A DNA stretch of 37,333 bases from an uncultured Desulfobulbaceae bacterium (GCA_945787305.1 CALZIH010000016.1:1-37333), one strand, 5' to 3'. Positions 22,996 to 32,618 are shown, counted from the stretch's first letter. Numbers and translations: made by a program. The notes: generated from the sequence alone by a model not told the origin.

Positions 22996-24743
22996 GAGAG
23001 GAAGTTACAAGTTTTGCTGCACTTTATGGATATATCGAAAGGTTGCCGGAAAATGACACGTATGTAAACCACCTGGAGTCCGGGCAATGGAAGACGTATT
23101 CTAAAACAGAATTTATAACAACCGTACGGCATCTCACTTTGGCTTTCGAGGCTGCGGGCTGGCAAGGGAAGCAAATCGCTTTGGCTATAGCGCCATCGGT
23201 CTATTGGCTCATGATTGATTATGCTTTGATGCTCAGCGGTGCTGTGAGTGTACCTCTTTTTACAAACATCTCCGCACAAAATTTACGATTTGAAATCGAT
23301 GATGCAGACCTGCATACTGTATTTACACAGACTGAAGAGCAGGAGAGAATCATACATGGCGCTGACAGAACGATAACCTGTATTGACATCGACACGTTGG
23401 ATCCACAACGTCCATCACTTGATACTTTCATCAAGAAAGGCCAAGAAATTGACCGGAAATCACCGAAAAAATTTGACGAAATACTCACTAGAATCAATCC
23501 CGATGATTTAGTCACAATCGTATACACTTCGGGCACTTCTGGTTTGCCCAAGGGAGTAGAACTCACGCATTATAACCTTATGTCCCAACTCATCGATACC
23601 GCAGTTAAATACCGCTTTGATGCCACAACAGATAAATCCCTGAGCCTTTTACCGTTGGCACATATCTTTGAACGTATGGTGATGCATTTTTATCTCGGTA
23701 CTGGGATGAGCATCTACTTTGCCGATGATGTGCGAAATGTCGGCAGGTTGATGCATTCCGTTCAACCGACGATCATGACCGTTGTGCCAAGGCTTTTGGA
23801 AAAAGTCTGTTTCAAGATGTACAAAAAAGCAATGGCGGGAAATCCGGTTAAAAAGCTGATCGCCATGATCGCCTTTTACAGGACACGCCAAAAAGATCCT
23901 GATAGCCCAAACACCTGGCTCGATAACCTTCTGGACAAACTCGTCTACACAAAGCTTCGAGAAGCTCTTGGTGGGCATCTCCGCATGATGATATCGGGTG
24001 GTGCACCTTTATCCGCAGACATTTACCGATTTTTCCTGAACATCGGCGTCCCCTTGTATCAAGGATACGGGCTGACGGAAGCGAGCCCAGTGATTTGTGC
24101 GAATGCGCCGGGGGAAAATAAGGTCGGTACTTGCGGTAAGCACTTTGCCCATACGGAGGTGAAAATAGACCAGGCCGGTGAACTCCTTGCAAGGGGGCCG
24201 GGAATTATGAAAGGATATCACAACAATCAACAGGCGACTCAAGAAGTGATTGACAGTGATGGCTGGCTCCATACCGGCGATTTGGCGGAAATGGATGATG
24301 AAGGGTACATCATCATAACGGGAAGATGTAAGGAGCTTTTTAAAACATCAACCGGAGAGTACATTTCACTCCATTACATTGAGCATCTGTTAATGATGAG
24401 CGGCTGGTTTGACCATGTCCTTATCGTTGGCAATAAGAGACCGTTTGTGGTGGCACTCTTGATGATCGATGAGGGGGCGATTAGTGAATTCGCAAACACT
24501 CATGGCTTCATTGATAGAGAAGACGCTGTTCAATCCAAGCTCTTTCAAAAAAAAATCGATCAACTTATTACAAAAATAAACAATCAACTCAATCACTGGG
24601 AAAAAATCAGGGGTTTTCATCTCATCACGGAGAGGCTGACCATAGAAAATGGGGATTTAACCCCTTCTATGAAACTTGCCCGGAATCATGTCCAGAAGCG
24701 TTTTAAAAATGAGATTGAGGAGATGTATAAAGGGCACATCTGA
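22992..24743 (+). CDS. fadD: Long-chain acyl-CoA synthetase (AMP-binding)
   Basis: Activates fatty acids to acyl-CoA using ATP, the entry step of the downstream pathway. The 583-aa protein has the P-loop motif TIVYTSGTSGLPKGVELTH (178-188 for the core), LLPLAHIFERMV, the adenylate-binding YQGYGLTEASPVIC, and HTGDLAEMDDEGYIIITGR with KELFKTSTGEYIS before the C-terminal lid. LAHIFERM is typical of the long-chain/eukaryote-like branch. It lacks a signal peptide and is probably peripheral on the inner membrane. First of five beta-oxidation genes on the same strand. The name fadD is by function; orthology to the E. coli gene is not claimed. Confidence 0.92.
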   Translation: MREEVTSFAALYGYIERLPENDTYVNHLESGQWKTYSKTEFITTVRHLTLAFEAAGWQGKQIALAIAPSVYWLMIDYALMLSGAVSVPLFTNISAQNLRFEIDDADLHTVFTQTEEQERIIHGADRTITCIDIDTLDPQRPSLDTFIKKGQEIDRKSPKKFDEILTRINPDDLVTIVYTSGTSGLPKGVELTHYNLMSQLIDTAVKYRFDATTDKSLSLLPLAHIFERMVMHFYLGTGMSIYFADDVRNVGRLMHSVQPTIMTVVPRLLEKVCFKMYKKAMAGNPVKKLIAMIAFYRTRQKDPDSPNTWLDNLLDKLVYTKLREALGGHLRMMISGGAPLSADIYRFFLNIGVPLYQGYGLTEASPVICANAPGENKVGTCGKHFAHTEVKIDQAGELLARGPGIMKGYHNNQQATQEVIDSDGWLHTGDLAEMDDEGYIIITGRCKELFKTSTGEYISLHYIEHLLMMSGWFDHVLIVGNKRPFVVALLMIDEGAISEFANTHGFIDREDAVQSKLFQKKIDQLITKINNQLNHWEKIRGFHLITERLTIENGDLTPSMKLARNHVQKRFKNEIEEMYKGHI

Positions 24744-24799
24744 AGGTATATTTTGAGAGTTCAACAACTCACGTTGCATTATTGCAAGGAGAGCACCGG

Positions 24800-26086
24800 A
24801 TGGAACGCATAGCAATCATATCTGGCCTGAGAACGCCCATGGCAAAAGCGGGTGGTACATTTAAAACCCTGCAAGCCGATACCCTTGGCAGCAAACTTGT
24901 CAGAGAAGTGATGTTGCGCTCTCCAGTGGAATATGACGAAGTGGATGAGGTTATTATCGGCAATGTCGCCCAACCGATCCATGCTGCAAATGTCGCTAGG
25001 GTCATAGCGCTTCGGGCTGGTTTTAGCGAAACCATCCCTGCAGTGACAGTGCATAGAAACTGTGCTTCAGGCATGGAATCCATCACCACCGCCGCCGCCA
25101 AGATCCACGCGGGAGAGGGTTCTGTTTACCTTTGCGGTGGGGTGGAATCGATGAGTAATATCCCGCTGGTCTACAACAAAAAGATGACAAGCCTCTTTGA
25201 GAGACTGGCCAAATCTAAAACAGCGCTTGATCGTCTGCGTGCACTTTTTGGGTTCCGGCCGGCATTTTTAAAACCGGTTGTGGGACTGATGTCCGGCCTT
25301 ACCGATCCGGTGAGTGGACTCTTAATGGGATCGACTGCGGAAGTGCTTGCCGGGGATTTTGGTATCAGCCGGGAGGAACAGGATGCCTTTGCCCTGGAAA
25401 GTCACCAAAAAGCGCAGAGAGCAAAAGAGAGCGGCAGATTTGCCCAGGAGAGTATGGCCGTCATCTATGATGATTTTAACGGTGCATTTCTTGATTTTGA
25501 TGATGGGATCAGAGCGGGGCAAACGATTGAAAAACTGGCCCGTCTCAAGCCCTTTTTTGACAAAAGAAACGGGACCGTAACAGCGGGCAATGCATCACAG
25601 GTCACCGATGCAGCCGCAGCCGTGGTTGTCATGGGTGAAAGCGAAGCGAAAGCAAGAGGCCTCACTCCGTTGGGATATTTACGAGCATACAGCTATTCAG
25701 GGCTTGAGCCAAAACGTATGGGGTTGGGACCTGTGTTTGCAACCCATAAACTCTTTGCAGAAACTGGCCTTGCAATGCAGGATATTGAGCTCGTGGAGGT
25801 CAACGAGGCCTTTGCAGCGCAGGTGCTCGCCTGTTTGAAAGCATTTGATTCCAAGACGTTTGCTGCAACACACTTGGGTAGTACAAAAGCCGTGGGTGCA
25901 ATCGATCCCAAAAGGGTAAATGTCAACGGCGGTGCCATTGCTTTGGGGCATCCGGTGGGAATGAGCGGCACCAGGCTGGTGCTTACAATTTTGCATGAAC
26001 TGAGAAATCGCGATTTGCAAAGGGGGCTGGCAACACTCTGTATAGGCGGTGGGCAGGGTGCGGCACTTCTTTTGGAGGTGGAATGA
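24800..26086 (+). CDS. fadI: Acetyl-CoA acyltransferase (beta-ketothiolase)
   Basis: Thiolytic cleavage of 3-ketoacyl-CoA, the last step of a beta-oxidation round. The ATG at 24800 has AAGGAGAG upstream and yields MERIAIISGLRTPMAKAGG, the family N-terminus (428 aa). The nucleophilic Cys is C88 in TVHRNCASGMESI. The second active-site pair is in GGAIALGHPVGMSGTR (His) and LCIGGGQGAALLLE (Cys). It is followed by the hydratase/dehydrogenase gene with a 4-bp ATGA overlap. Thiolase before the alpha subunit is the fadI-fadJ order of E. coli, not fadBA, and I chose the symbol on that ground. Confidence 0.93.
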   Translation: MERIAIISGLRTPMAKAGGTFKTLQADTLGSKLVREVMLRSPVEYDEVDEVIIGNVAQPIHAANVARVIALRAGFSETIPAVTVHRNCASGMESITTAAAKIHAGEGSVYLCGGVESMSNIPLVYNKKMTSLFERLAKSKTALDRLRALFGFRPAFLKPVVGLMSGLTDPVSGLLMGSTAEVLAGDFGISREEQDAFALESHQKAQRAKESGRFAQESMAVIYDDFNGAFLDFDDGIRAGQTIEKLARLKPFFDKRNGTVTAGNASQVTDAAAAVVVMGESEAKARGLTPLGYLRAYSYSGLEPKRMGLGPVFATHKLFAETGLAMQDIELVEVNEAFAAQVLACLKAFDSKTFAATHLGSTKAVGAIDPKRVNVNGGAIALGHPVGMSGTRLVLTILHELRNRDLQRGLATLCIGGGQGAALLLEVE

Positions 26087-28215
26087 TGAGGACGAAAACA
26101 GAAAATTTTGAATTTACCAAAGACCACCGCGGAATAGGAACATTGGTCTTTGATATCCCGGAAAGTCGCGTCAATGTCCTCACCACTTCTGTTCTGGATG
26201 AGTTTGCATCATATTTGGACACTCTCCAACAAGATAAAACAATACAAGCGCTGTTTATCGAGAGCGGCAAAGAAAAAAATTTTATTGCCGGTGCGGATAT
26301 TCATGAGATTCAAGCGGCACATGATGAACAACATATCACCGCGTTAGTGCAAAAAGGGCAGGATATCTTCAGCAAACTCGAAAATCTTCCTTTCCCAACC
26401 ATTGCCATGATCAATGGCGCATGCCTGGGTGGTGGCCTGGAACTCAGTCTGAGTTGTACGTATCGTATCGCTACCAGTGATCCACATACCCGCATCGGTT
26501 TGCCGGAAGTGAATCTCGGCATTTTGCCGGGTTTTGGCGGTACCCAAAGGCTGTATCCTTTAGTCGGGTATGCCAAAGCTATGGAGTTGATTGTTGGCGG
26601 CAAGCGACTCAGAGGTGAAAAGGCACTGAAGCTTGGGGTGGTCGATGCTTGTGTGCCCAGAGGGTATCTGGGATTTAAAAAAGAGGAATTCATCCTGGGG
26701 ATTTTGCAAGGGAACCTGGATAAACAATTACGCACAAAACGGAAAGGGGTTGCATGGTATGAAAGACTCCCTCCGGTGAGAAATATCATCAGCTCGATTG
26801 TTCAAAAAAAGGTGCTTGCAAAAACACATGGCCATTATCCTGCCCCTTTGGCAATCATCAAGGTGCTGCAGGAGAGTTTTGGCAAGCCTCTTGCCGAAGG
26901 CCTCAGGATTGAAAGAGAGGCTGTTACCAAGCTGGCCCTTACCACTATCTCAAAAAATCTTATCGAACTCTTTTTTATCTCGGAACAGCTCAAAAAAGAG
27001 ACCTTCAGTACGGCAGCAGCTAAAGAAATTCACCAGAGTGCAATTGTCGGCACAGGTGCTATGGGCAGCGGCATCGCCTGGGCTTTGAACAATCAGGATA
27101 TCAATGTTCGCCTGAAAGATATCAATACTGCAAGTGTTGGCAATGCCGTTGGTACAATCCGCAATATTTATGAAGGCATTAAAAAACGGGGTCGATTAAG
27201 CGAGCGTGAAATAGCTCTGAAGATGGATAAAATCACCTTCAGCACCGAGTGTGAAGGATTTGCATCAACCGATTTTCTGCTTGAAGCAGTGAATGAAGAC
27301 ATTGATGTGAAACAAAAAGTATACCTGGAATTTGAAGCTGTCTTGAAAGCTGATGCGATCATCGCTTCAAACACTTCATCGCTCTCCATCACTGCGCTGG
27401 CTAAAAAATTAGCCTATCCCAATCGATTTATTGGTATGCATTTTTTTAATCCTGTCAATCGCATGCCCCTTGTTGAGATCATTAGCGGAGAGAAAACCGA
27501 CGAGGAGACTATTGCCACAGTGGTGAAGTTAACCAAGCAGATGGGTAAAACTCCAATCAAGGTCAAAGAGTCAGCCGGATTCCTGGTGAATCGTGTCCTG
27601 CTGCCTTACCTCAAAGAGGCTGTAACCATGTTTGAGGAAGGTGAGGATATTAAAAACATAGACAAGGTTCTTTTGGCATTTGGTATGCCGATGGGGCCTC
27701 TCGCCTTGATAGATCAAGTGGGTGTGGATATTGGTGAAAAAGTCTCCGGGATTTTGCATCAAGCGTATGGGGAACGGATGGCGGTCAGTGGAACCATGAC
27801 CCGGATGGTCGAGCAGGGATGGCTGGGTAAAAAGACGGGTATTGGTTTTTATAACCATAAAAGCAAGCGCCCTGAGCTCAATACAGGTGTTGTAAAATTA
27901 CAAACCGGCCATGAAAAACTTGAGGAGCAAACCATACAGGATCGGGCGCTGTTCATCATGATTAATGAAGCCGCAAGGTGTTTGCAGGAAGAGGTTGTTG
28001 ATAATGCCAGGTATCTTGATATGGCAATGGTCATGGGAACCGGCTTTCCGGCATTTCGCGGTGGACTTATGCGCTACGCCGATGAAATCGGTATCGATCA
28101 GGTCATCTCAAGGTTGAGCCAGTTCCGGGTAGATTATGGAGAACGATTTGCACCCAGTAATCTTCTGTTAACTCTAGCAGATAACAAAGAGACCTTTTAT
28201 GGAGGTGCTACATGA
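26083..28215 (+). CDS. fadJ: Enoyl-CoA hydratase / 3-hydroxyacyl-CoA dehydrogenase
   Basis: The bifunctional alpha subunit of the fatty-acid oxidation complex, 710 aa, as usual. The hydratase half (about 1-190) has IAGADIHEIQ for the oxyanion hole, with E120 (GGGLELSL) and E142 (GLPEVNLGILPGFGGTQRL) at the two catalytic positions. The dehydrogenase half begins with the NAD-binding VGTGAMGSGIAWAL (322-335) and continues with HFFNPVNRMPLVEII, with its catalytic His. TGFPAFRGGLMRYAD near the end is the family tail. It overlaps its neighbours on both sides by 4 bp (ATGA), so the three proteins should be made in step. The preceding thiolase is its expected beta-subunit partner. Confidence 0.95.
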   Translation: MMRTKTENFEFTKDHRGIGTLVFDIPESRVNVLTTSVLDEFASYLDTLQQDKTIQALFIESGKEKNFIAGADIHEIQAAHDEQHITALVQKGQDIFSKLENLPFPTIAMINGACLGGGLELSLSCTYRIATSDPHTRIGLPEVNLGILPGFGGTQRLYPLVGYAKAMELIVGGKRLRGEKALKLGVVDACVPRGYLGFKKEEFILGILQGNLDKQLRTKRKGVAWYERLPPVRNIISSIVQKKVLAKTHGHYPAPLAIIKVLQESFGKPLAEGLRIEREAVTKLALTTISKNLIELFFISEQLKKETFSTAAAKEIHQSAIVGTGAMGSGIAWALNNQDINVRLKDINTASVGNAVGTIRNIYEGIKKRGRLSEREIALKMDKITFSTECEGFASTDFLLEAVNEDIDVKQKVYLEFEAVLKADAIIASNTSSLSITALAKKLAYPNRFIGMHFFNPVNRMPLVEIISGEKTDEETIATVVKLTKQMGKTPIKVKESAGFLVNRVLLPYLKEAVTMFEEGEDIKNIDKVLLAFGMPMGPLALIDQVGVDIGEKVSGILHQAYGERMAVSGTMTRMVEQGWLGKKTGIGFYNHKSKRPELNTGVVKLQTGHEKLEEQTIQDRALFIMINEAARCLQEEVVDNARYLDMAMVMGTGFPAFRGGLMRYADEIGIDQVISRLSQFRVDYGERFAPSNLLLTLADNKETFYGGAT

Positions 28216-29015
28216 GTATCTTCAAAACAATACGGATGAACTGTTTGACAAAACCTCTCTTTAACCTGATCAAATCCAAAGAGCTTTTACCCCCAATTTC
28301 AGATACTGAAAAAACAGCGTTAAGGGCTGGCGGTGTCTGGATGGAAGGAGATCTTTTCAGTGGCCATCCGGATTTTGAGAAAATCTTCTCTGCACCCTAT
28401 CCAAAACTCAGCGATGAAGAAAAGGCATTCCTCGATAAAGAAGTTGAAGAACTGTGCGCGATGACAAATGATTGGGAGGTCTTTCAGCAAAGAGATTTAC
28501 CTGAAAACGTGTGGAGCTTTATAAAAGAAAACCGTTTTCTGGGGATGATAATCCCTAAAGCATATGGCGGGCTTGGCTTCAGTGCCTATGGTCACAGCTG
28601 TGTAATTGAAAAGCTGGCCAGCCGTTCACAGGTGCTTGCGATCACGGTGATGGTGCCAAATTCCTTGGGACCGGCTGAGCTGTTGCTTCAGTATGGCTTG
28701 GAGCAACAAAAAAAGTATTACCTGCCACGCTTGGCCGATGGGCGGGATATTCCATGCTTTGCCCTCACTGAGCCGGAGGCCGGAAGCGATGCAACGTCGA
28801 TACAATCATATGGCATCGTCTTTAAAGACGGCGAGGGCAAGCTTAAGATCAACCTGCAGTTTGAAAAGCGCTACATTACCCTCGGTGCGATTGCAACGGT
28901 CATAGGGCTGGCCTTTGTCCTCAAGGATCCGGAAAATATACTGGGCAGGGGAGGCGATCTGGTCCGGAAAATATACTGGGCAGGGGGGACGATCTGGGCA
29001 TTACCTGTGCCCTGA
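28212..29015 (+). CDS. fadE: Acyl-CoA dehydrogenase FadE, N-terminal part (frameshifted)
   Basis: FAD enzyme for the first oxidation of acyl-CoA; this is the first 267 codons of a gene that continues at 29036. Visible are LGMIIPKAYGGLGFSAYGHS, LADGRDIPCFALTEPEAGSDA and FEKRYITLGAIATVIGLAF, as in the long E. coli-type FadE. The frame is lost at a 35-bp tandem duplication (28928-28997), after which the sequence reads VRKIYWAGGTIWALPVP and stops. Deleting one copy in silico gives ILGRGDDLGITCALINAAKE and continues directly into the C-terminal part. Intact, the protein would be about 722 aa. It overlaps fadJ by 4 bp. Confidence 0.9.
   Translation: MSIFKTIRMNCLTKPLFNLIKSKELLPPISDTEKTALRAGGVWMEGDLFSGHPDFEKIFSAPYPKLSDEEKAFLDKEVEELCAMTNDWEVFQQRDLPENVWSFIKENRFLGMIIPKAYGGLGFSAYGHSCVIEKLASRSQVLAITVMVPNSLGPAELLLQYGLEQQKKYYLPRLADGRDIPCFALTEPEAGSDATSIQSYGIVFKDGEGKLKINLQFEKRYITLGAIATVIGLAFVLKDPENILGRGGDLVRKIYWAGGTIWALPVP
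28928..28997 (+). repeat. 35-bp imperfect tandem duplication in fadE
   Basis: Copy 1 (28928-28962) and copy 2 (28963-28997) start TCCGGAAAATATACTGGGC and end CGATCTGG. They differ at two positions only (GGGGAGGC against GGGGGGAC). Since 35 is not a multiple of three, the duplication shifts the frame. Confidence 0.95.
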
Positions 29016-29035
29016 TCAATGCTGCAAAAGAAGGC

Positions 29036-30415
29036 GTGGATCAAAGTAGACGCCATGACCCTCTGGGTGTCCCTTTTGTTAACGCACCACTTGTGGGGAA
29101 AAATGTGGTTATTGGTATCGATGATATCATCGGTGGGAGTGAGGGGATAGGTAAGGGTTGGGAGATGCTGATGGAATCGCTTGCGGTGGGCCGTGGTATC
29201 TCGTTGCCCTCAACCAGCACCGGTGGCAGTAAGTTTGCCGTTTTTGTTGCCTCAGCCTACAGTGCGGTGCGGCATCAATTTGGTATCGCTCTTGGTAAAT
29301 TCGAGGGCGTTGCAGAGGTGATCGGCCGTATCGGGGCGGAAACATACCTTCTCGATGCGGCAAAAAACTTTACGATTGGCGCCATAGACAACGGTGAAAA
29401 ACCAGCTGTGGCCAATGCGATCATGAAGTATCAAAGCACGGAAAAATATCGAAAAATTATCCTTGATGCCATGGATGTCCAGGGCGGCGCAGCGATCATC
29501 CTGGGGCCAAAAAATCTTCTTGCCCATGCCTATTTTGGCGCACCTATCGCCATTACGGTGGAGGGTGCGAATATCATAACACGGACATTAATCCAATTCG
29601 GCCAAGGGGTGATTCGTTGTCATCCTTATGTGAACGGTCAGGTAGAAGCGCTTGAAAAAGGAGATGTCGATACCTTTGACACCTTATTTTTATCCCATCT
29701 CCAACATGTGATTAAAAATGGATTCAGGTCTATGCTGTTTGGCCTTTCCAGGGGATATCTGCACAGGCCAAAATGCGACGGTTTTACGGCCAGGTATGAG
29801 CAAAAACTTATGTGGGCCTCGGCCAAATTTGCCTTTTTGAGTGATGTGGCATTGGGGCTGATGGGGGCTGGACTCAAAAGAAGAGAGTCCCTCTCGGGAC
29901 GTTTTGCCGATATTCTCGCCCAGATGTACATGCTGACGGCAACTCTGAGAAGGTTTCGGGAAGAAGGAGAAAGAAAAGAAGATGAAGTGTTGCTTAAGGT
30001 TGCTATGGGGGAGGGATTTAACAAAATCGATGCAGCGTTTGCAGGTATTTATCAAAACGTATCCAGGGGCGTTATGGGGCTAATTTTTTCGATCATAGGC
30101 TTCTTCTCCAAACTTAATTCTTTTGGTTCGGTGATAAAAGATGCTGATTTGCATAAGATCGCAACGCTGTTGACCTCAAATGTGGCCGTAAGGAATAGAA
30201 TCTGTAACAATATCTATATTGGCGGCCGGGTCGAAGAACTTCTATTGGCTGCCCAGGCCATGCAAGATGCGAAACAGGCTCTTGCTAAACGTAAAACTTC
30301 AGGTGAACAGGCACTGGATGAACAGGAGAAGGCACTGGTCCAGATGGCAAGAAAACGGCAACGTGCAGTCATTGCAGTCGATACCTTCAGCCATGAGGAG
30401 TATTTCCGATGTTGA
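29036..30415 (+). CDS. fadE: Acyl-CoA dehydrogenase FadE, C-terminal part (frameshifted)
   Basis: The remaining 459 codons of fadE, in the frame restored after the duplication. Conserved runs are GVPFVNAPLVGKNVVIGIDD, GWEMLMESLAVGRGISLPS, FGIALGKFEGVAEVIGRI, MDVQGGAAIILGPKNL and APIAITVEGANIITRTLIQFGQ, then the long C-terminal helical region of FadE. The GTG at 29036 is only the first possible start after the break; no good ribosome-binding site precedes it. Unless translation shifts frame, this half would not be made with its substrate-binding N-terminus. The stop overlaps the start of the next gene. Confidence 0.9.
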   Translation: MDQSRRHDPLGVPFVNAPLVGKNVVIGIDDIIGGSEGIGKGWEMLMESLAVGRGISLPSTSTGGSKFAVFVASAYSAVRHQFGIALGKFEGVAEVIGRIGAETYLLDAAKNFTIGAIDNGEKPAVANAIMKYQSTEKYRKIILDAMDVQGGAAIILGPKNLLAHAYFGAPIAITVEGANIITRTLIQFGQGVIRCHPYVNGQVEALEKGDVDTFDTLFLSHLQHVIKNGFRSMLFGLSRGYLHRPKCDGFTARYEQKLMWASAKFAFLSDVALGLMGAGLKRRESLSGRFADILAQMYMLTATLRRFREEGERKEDEVLLKVAMGEGFNKIDAAFAGIYQNVSRGVMGLIFSIIGFFSKLNSFGSVIKDADLHKIATLLTSNVAVRNRICNNIYIGGRVEELLLAAQAMQDAKQALAKRKTSGEQALDEQEKALVQMARKRQRAVIAVDTFSHEEYFRC

Positions 30416-32541
30416 AATTGGCGCTCTGCATTTCTTCAGTGTTTCTTTTTATCATCAAGAAGCTCAGCGGCGCCAATTTCACCACCAGCGGAGAAGCATT
30501 ACCTGACGGGCCGATTCTTTTTCTGGCAAATCACTTCACCCGTTTTGAAACATTTGTCGTCCCTTATCTGCTTTTTAACAAGCGTAAGCGTATTGCCCGT
30601 TCTCTGGCCGATGACACTGTTTTTGTCGGTTGGCTCGGCGAGTACCTGCGCCTTGTCGGCTCGGTATCCACTAAACATAAAGCCAGAGATTGCATCATTG
30701 TCGATGACTTTCTCTCTGGCGATGCCGATTGGATAATCTACCCGGAAGGCCATATGGTTAAAAATAAACAGATCAGATTTAACAAAGGAGAGTTTTACAT
30801 TCATACGGCGATGCGTCAAGGGCCGGTACATACAGGTGCCGCAGTGCTGGCACTGAAATCTGAAATATTGAGAAAGAGGGTCAAGGAGACAACGGATGAT
30901 GAACAAATCAAAAGGTTTTGCAGCGCTCATGATATCGAAAAAGAGAGAATAGATAAGAACGTCACGCTTAACATTGTGCCACTTTCCATCACCTACTACC
31001 CTGTCCGGCCCGGAAAAAATCGGTTGCTGCTTTGGCTTGATAAGCTCTTTAACCTGCGCGGCACAAGACTCTTTGAAGAGTTGGAGATTGAAATCAATCT
31101 CTTGATGGATGCCAATATGCACCTTCATTTTGGAAAACCCATTTCCACTGAAAAATATATAAAGGATTACAGAAATGAACATAGCGGTTCCTTTGATGAT
31201 GAGGAGTTCTTAGGACAACTTTTCGATAGCCAAAGAAAAGAGGTGATTCATGATGCCATGGAGAAAGTGTATGGCAATATGCAGGTAAATTTTGACCATA
31301 TCTTTATCCTCAGCCTTTTCACCATGCCAACCGTGAAAGTATGTCCAGGCTGTCTCAAAACGCTCATATATAAAAATGCCAGAGAACTGAGGAAAATAGA
31401 AGGTCTCAACCTCCATCCGGAGCTGAAAAGTGACCTTTTTAAACTCATCCTCGACAAAAACTATGAGCCATTTGCATCAGCAATCAAGTTGGCAGTGGTT
31501 CAGAACATTTTATATCAAGATAGTGAAGGGAATTATCTCTTTGATAAACATCTGCTAGAGCAGGATTATGATTTTAATAAAATCAGAGTGCAAAATACCC
31601 TGCAAGTCATACTCAATGAAATCAGGTGGCAAAAAGACATTGTAGAATTGGCAAATCAAAATGCCACGTTCAGTGAACAGGAACTTCGTATTGATAACTT
31701 TGAGCATATTCAACAAGAGGATTGGAATTATTATGAAAAAGAATATCTCAAGTATCATGATCAAGTGCCGATGCAAGAGAGTGTTGGTGCGCCAACGGTA
31801 TGGTTTGATGCAAAAAACAGTGTAGGCCTTGTCTTTTCACACGGTTATATGGCAGCTCCTGCAGAAGCCGAAAAGCTGGCTGAATACCTGTTTGCAAAAG
31901 GTATCAATGTCTACCTGCCAAGGCTGAGAGGGCACGGTACTGCACCTGAAGCGCTACAACATGTGAGTGCAAATGACTGGGTATTGGATTTTGAGCGGGC
32001 ATTTACAATGATGCGACAGGTCTGTGCCAGGGTTTTTATAGGGGGATTTTCAACTGGCGGTCTTCTGGCTCTACTACACGCAGCGGAATATGAGGTCGAT
32101 GGCGTGATTGCTATTAATTCGGCGTTGAAGCTGAATAATCTCCAAGTAAGCTATATCGTGCCGACACTGCACGCGTTTAATGAAATGATAGCGCATTTGC
32201 GCGCAAAGGGTATCAAGGAGTGGGTTGAAAACAAGAGTGAAAATCCTGAAGTCAACTATGATAAACACCCTTTGGCCTCCATCGCGCAAATGGAGCGGGT
32301 CATGACCCGAGCGGACAAAACACTTGAACAAATCACTGATCCAATTTTGGTGCTGCAGGGAGATAACGATCCGGTGGTGAATCCTAAAAGTGCACAACTC
32401 ATTTATAAGCGTGTAAACGCTTCAATGAAGAAGCTGGTTATGGTGCCAAGGACGAATCATATCATCATCACCGGCGAGGGCAAGGAAGAGGTCTTTGAGA
32501 GTGTGCATCGCTTTATTGGGGATGTGTTGAGAAGAAAATAA
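30409..32541 (+). CDS. Fused acyltransferase (PlsC-like) and alpha/beta hydrolase
   Basis: A 710-aa two-domain protein. Residues 1-20 include a hydrophobic anchor. The PlsC-type domain (about 20-230) has LANHFTRFET, where the usual HX4D is HX4E (H42, E47), and IIYPEGHMVKN at the acyl-acceptor motif. A linker region of unknown fold follows (about 240-455). The C-terminal hydrolase (about 465-705) has FSHGYMAAPAEAEKLAEYL, LPRLRGHG, nucleophile S548 in GGFSTGG, D654 in QGDNDPVV and H684 in RTNHIII, the triad of monoacylglycerol-lipase-like enzymes. As last gene of the beta-oxidation operon it could release fatty acids from lipids and re-esterify acyl groups. This role is inferred. Confidence 0.87.
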   Translation: MLKLALCISSVFLFIIKKLSGANFTTSGEALPDGPILFLANHFTRFETFVVPYLLFNKRKRIARSLADDTVFVGWLGEYLRLVGSVSTKHKARDCIIVDDFLSGDADWIIYPEGHMVKNKQIRFNKGEFYIHTAMRQGPVHTGAAVLALKSEILRKRVKETTDDEQIKRFCSAHDIEKERIDKNVTLNIVPLSITYYPVRPGKNRLLLWLDKLFNLRGTRLFEELEIEINLLMDANMHLHFGKPISTEKYIKDYRNEHSGSFDDEEFLGQLFDSQRKEVIHDAMEKVYGNMQVNFDHIFILSLFTMPTVKVCPGCLKTLIYKNARELRKIEGLNLHPELKSDLFKLILDKNYEPFASAIKLAVVQNILYQDSEGNYLFDKHLLEQDYDFNKIRVQNTLQVILNEIRWQKDIVELANQNATFSEQELRIDNFEHIQQEDWNYYEKEYLKYHDQVPMQESVGAPTVWFDAKNSVGLVFSHGYMAAPAEAEKLAEYLFAKGINVYLPRLRGHGTAPEALQHVSANDWVLDFERAFTMMRQVCARVFIGGFSTGGLLALLHAAEYEVDGVIAINSALKLNNLQVSYIVPTLHAFNEMIAHLRAKGIKEWVENKSENPEVNYDKHPLASIAQMERVMTRADKTLEQITDPILVLQGDNDPVVNPKSAQLIYKRVNASMKKLVMVPRTNHIIITGEGKEEVFESVHRFIGDVLRRK

Positions 32542-32618
32542 TGAAAAAGCAAGACCATCCACATATTAGTATCCGGCTGTGGCATCCTGTCTTCAAAGGG
32601 CAATTCGGAAAGGGCATA

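Noticed and set aside
24782..24799. An upstream TTG start for the thiolase
   Set aside because: The ATG at 24800 has AAGGAGAG before it and gives the family N-terminus; the TTG would place that site inside the gene.
30499..31182. A 227-codon open frame on the minus strand
   Set aside because: It is antisense to the acyltransferase-hydrolase fusion and has no recognisable features.
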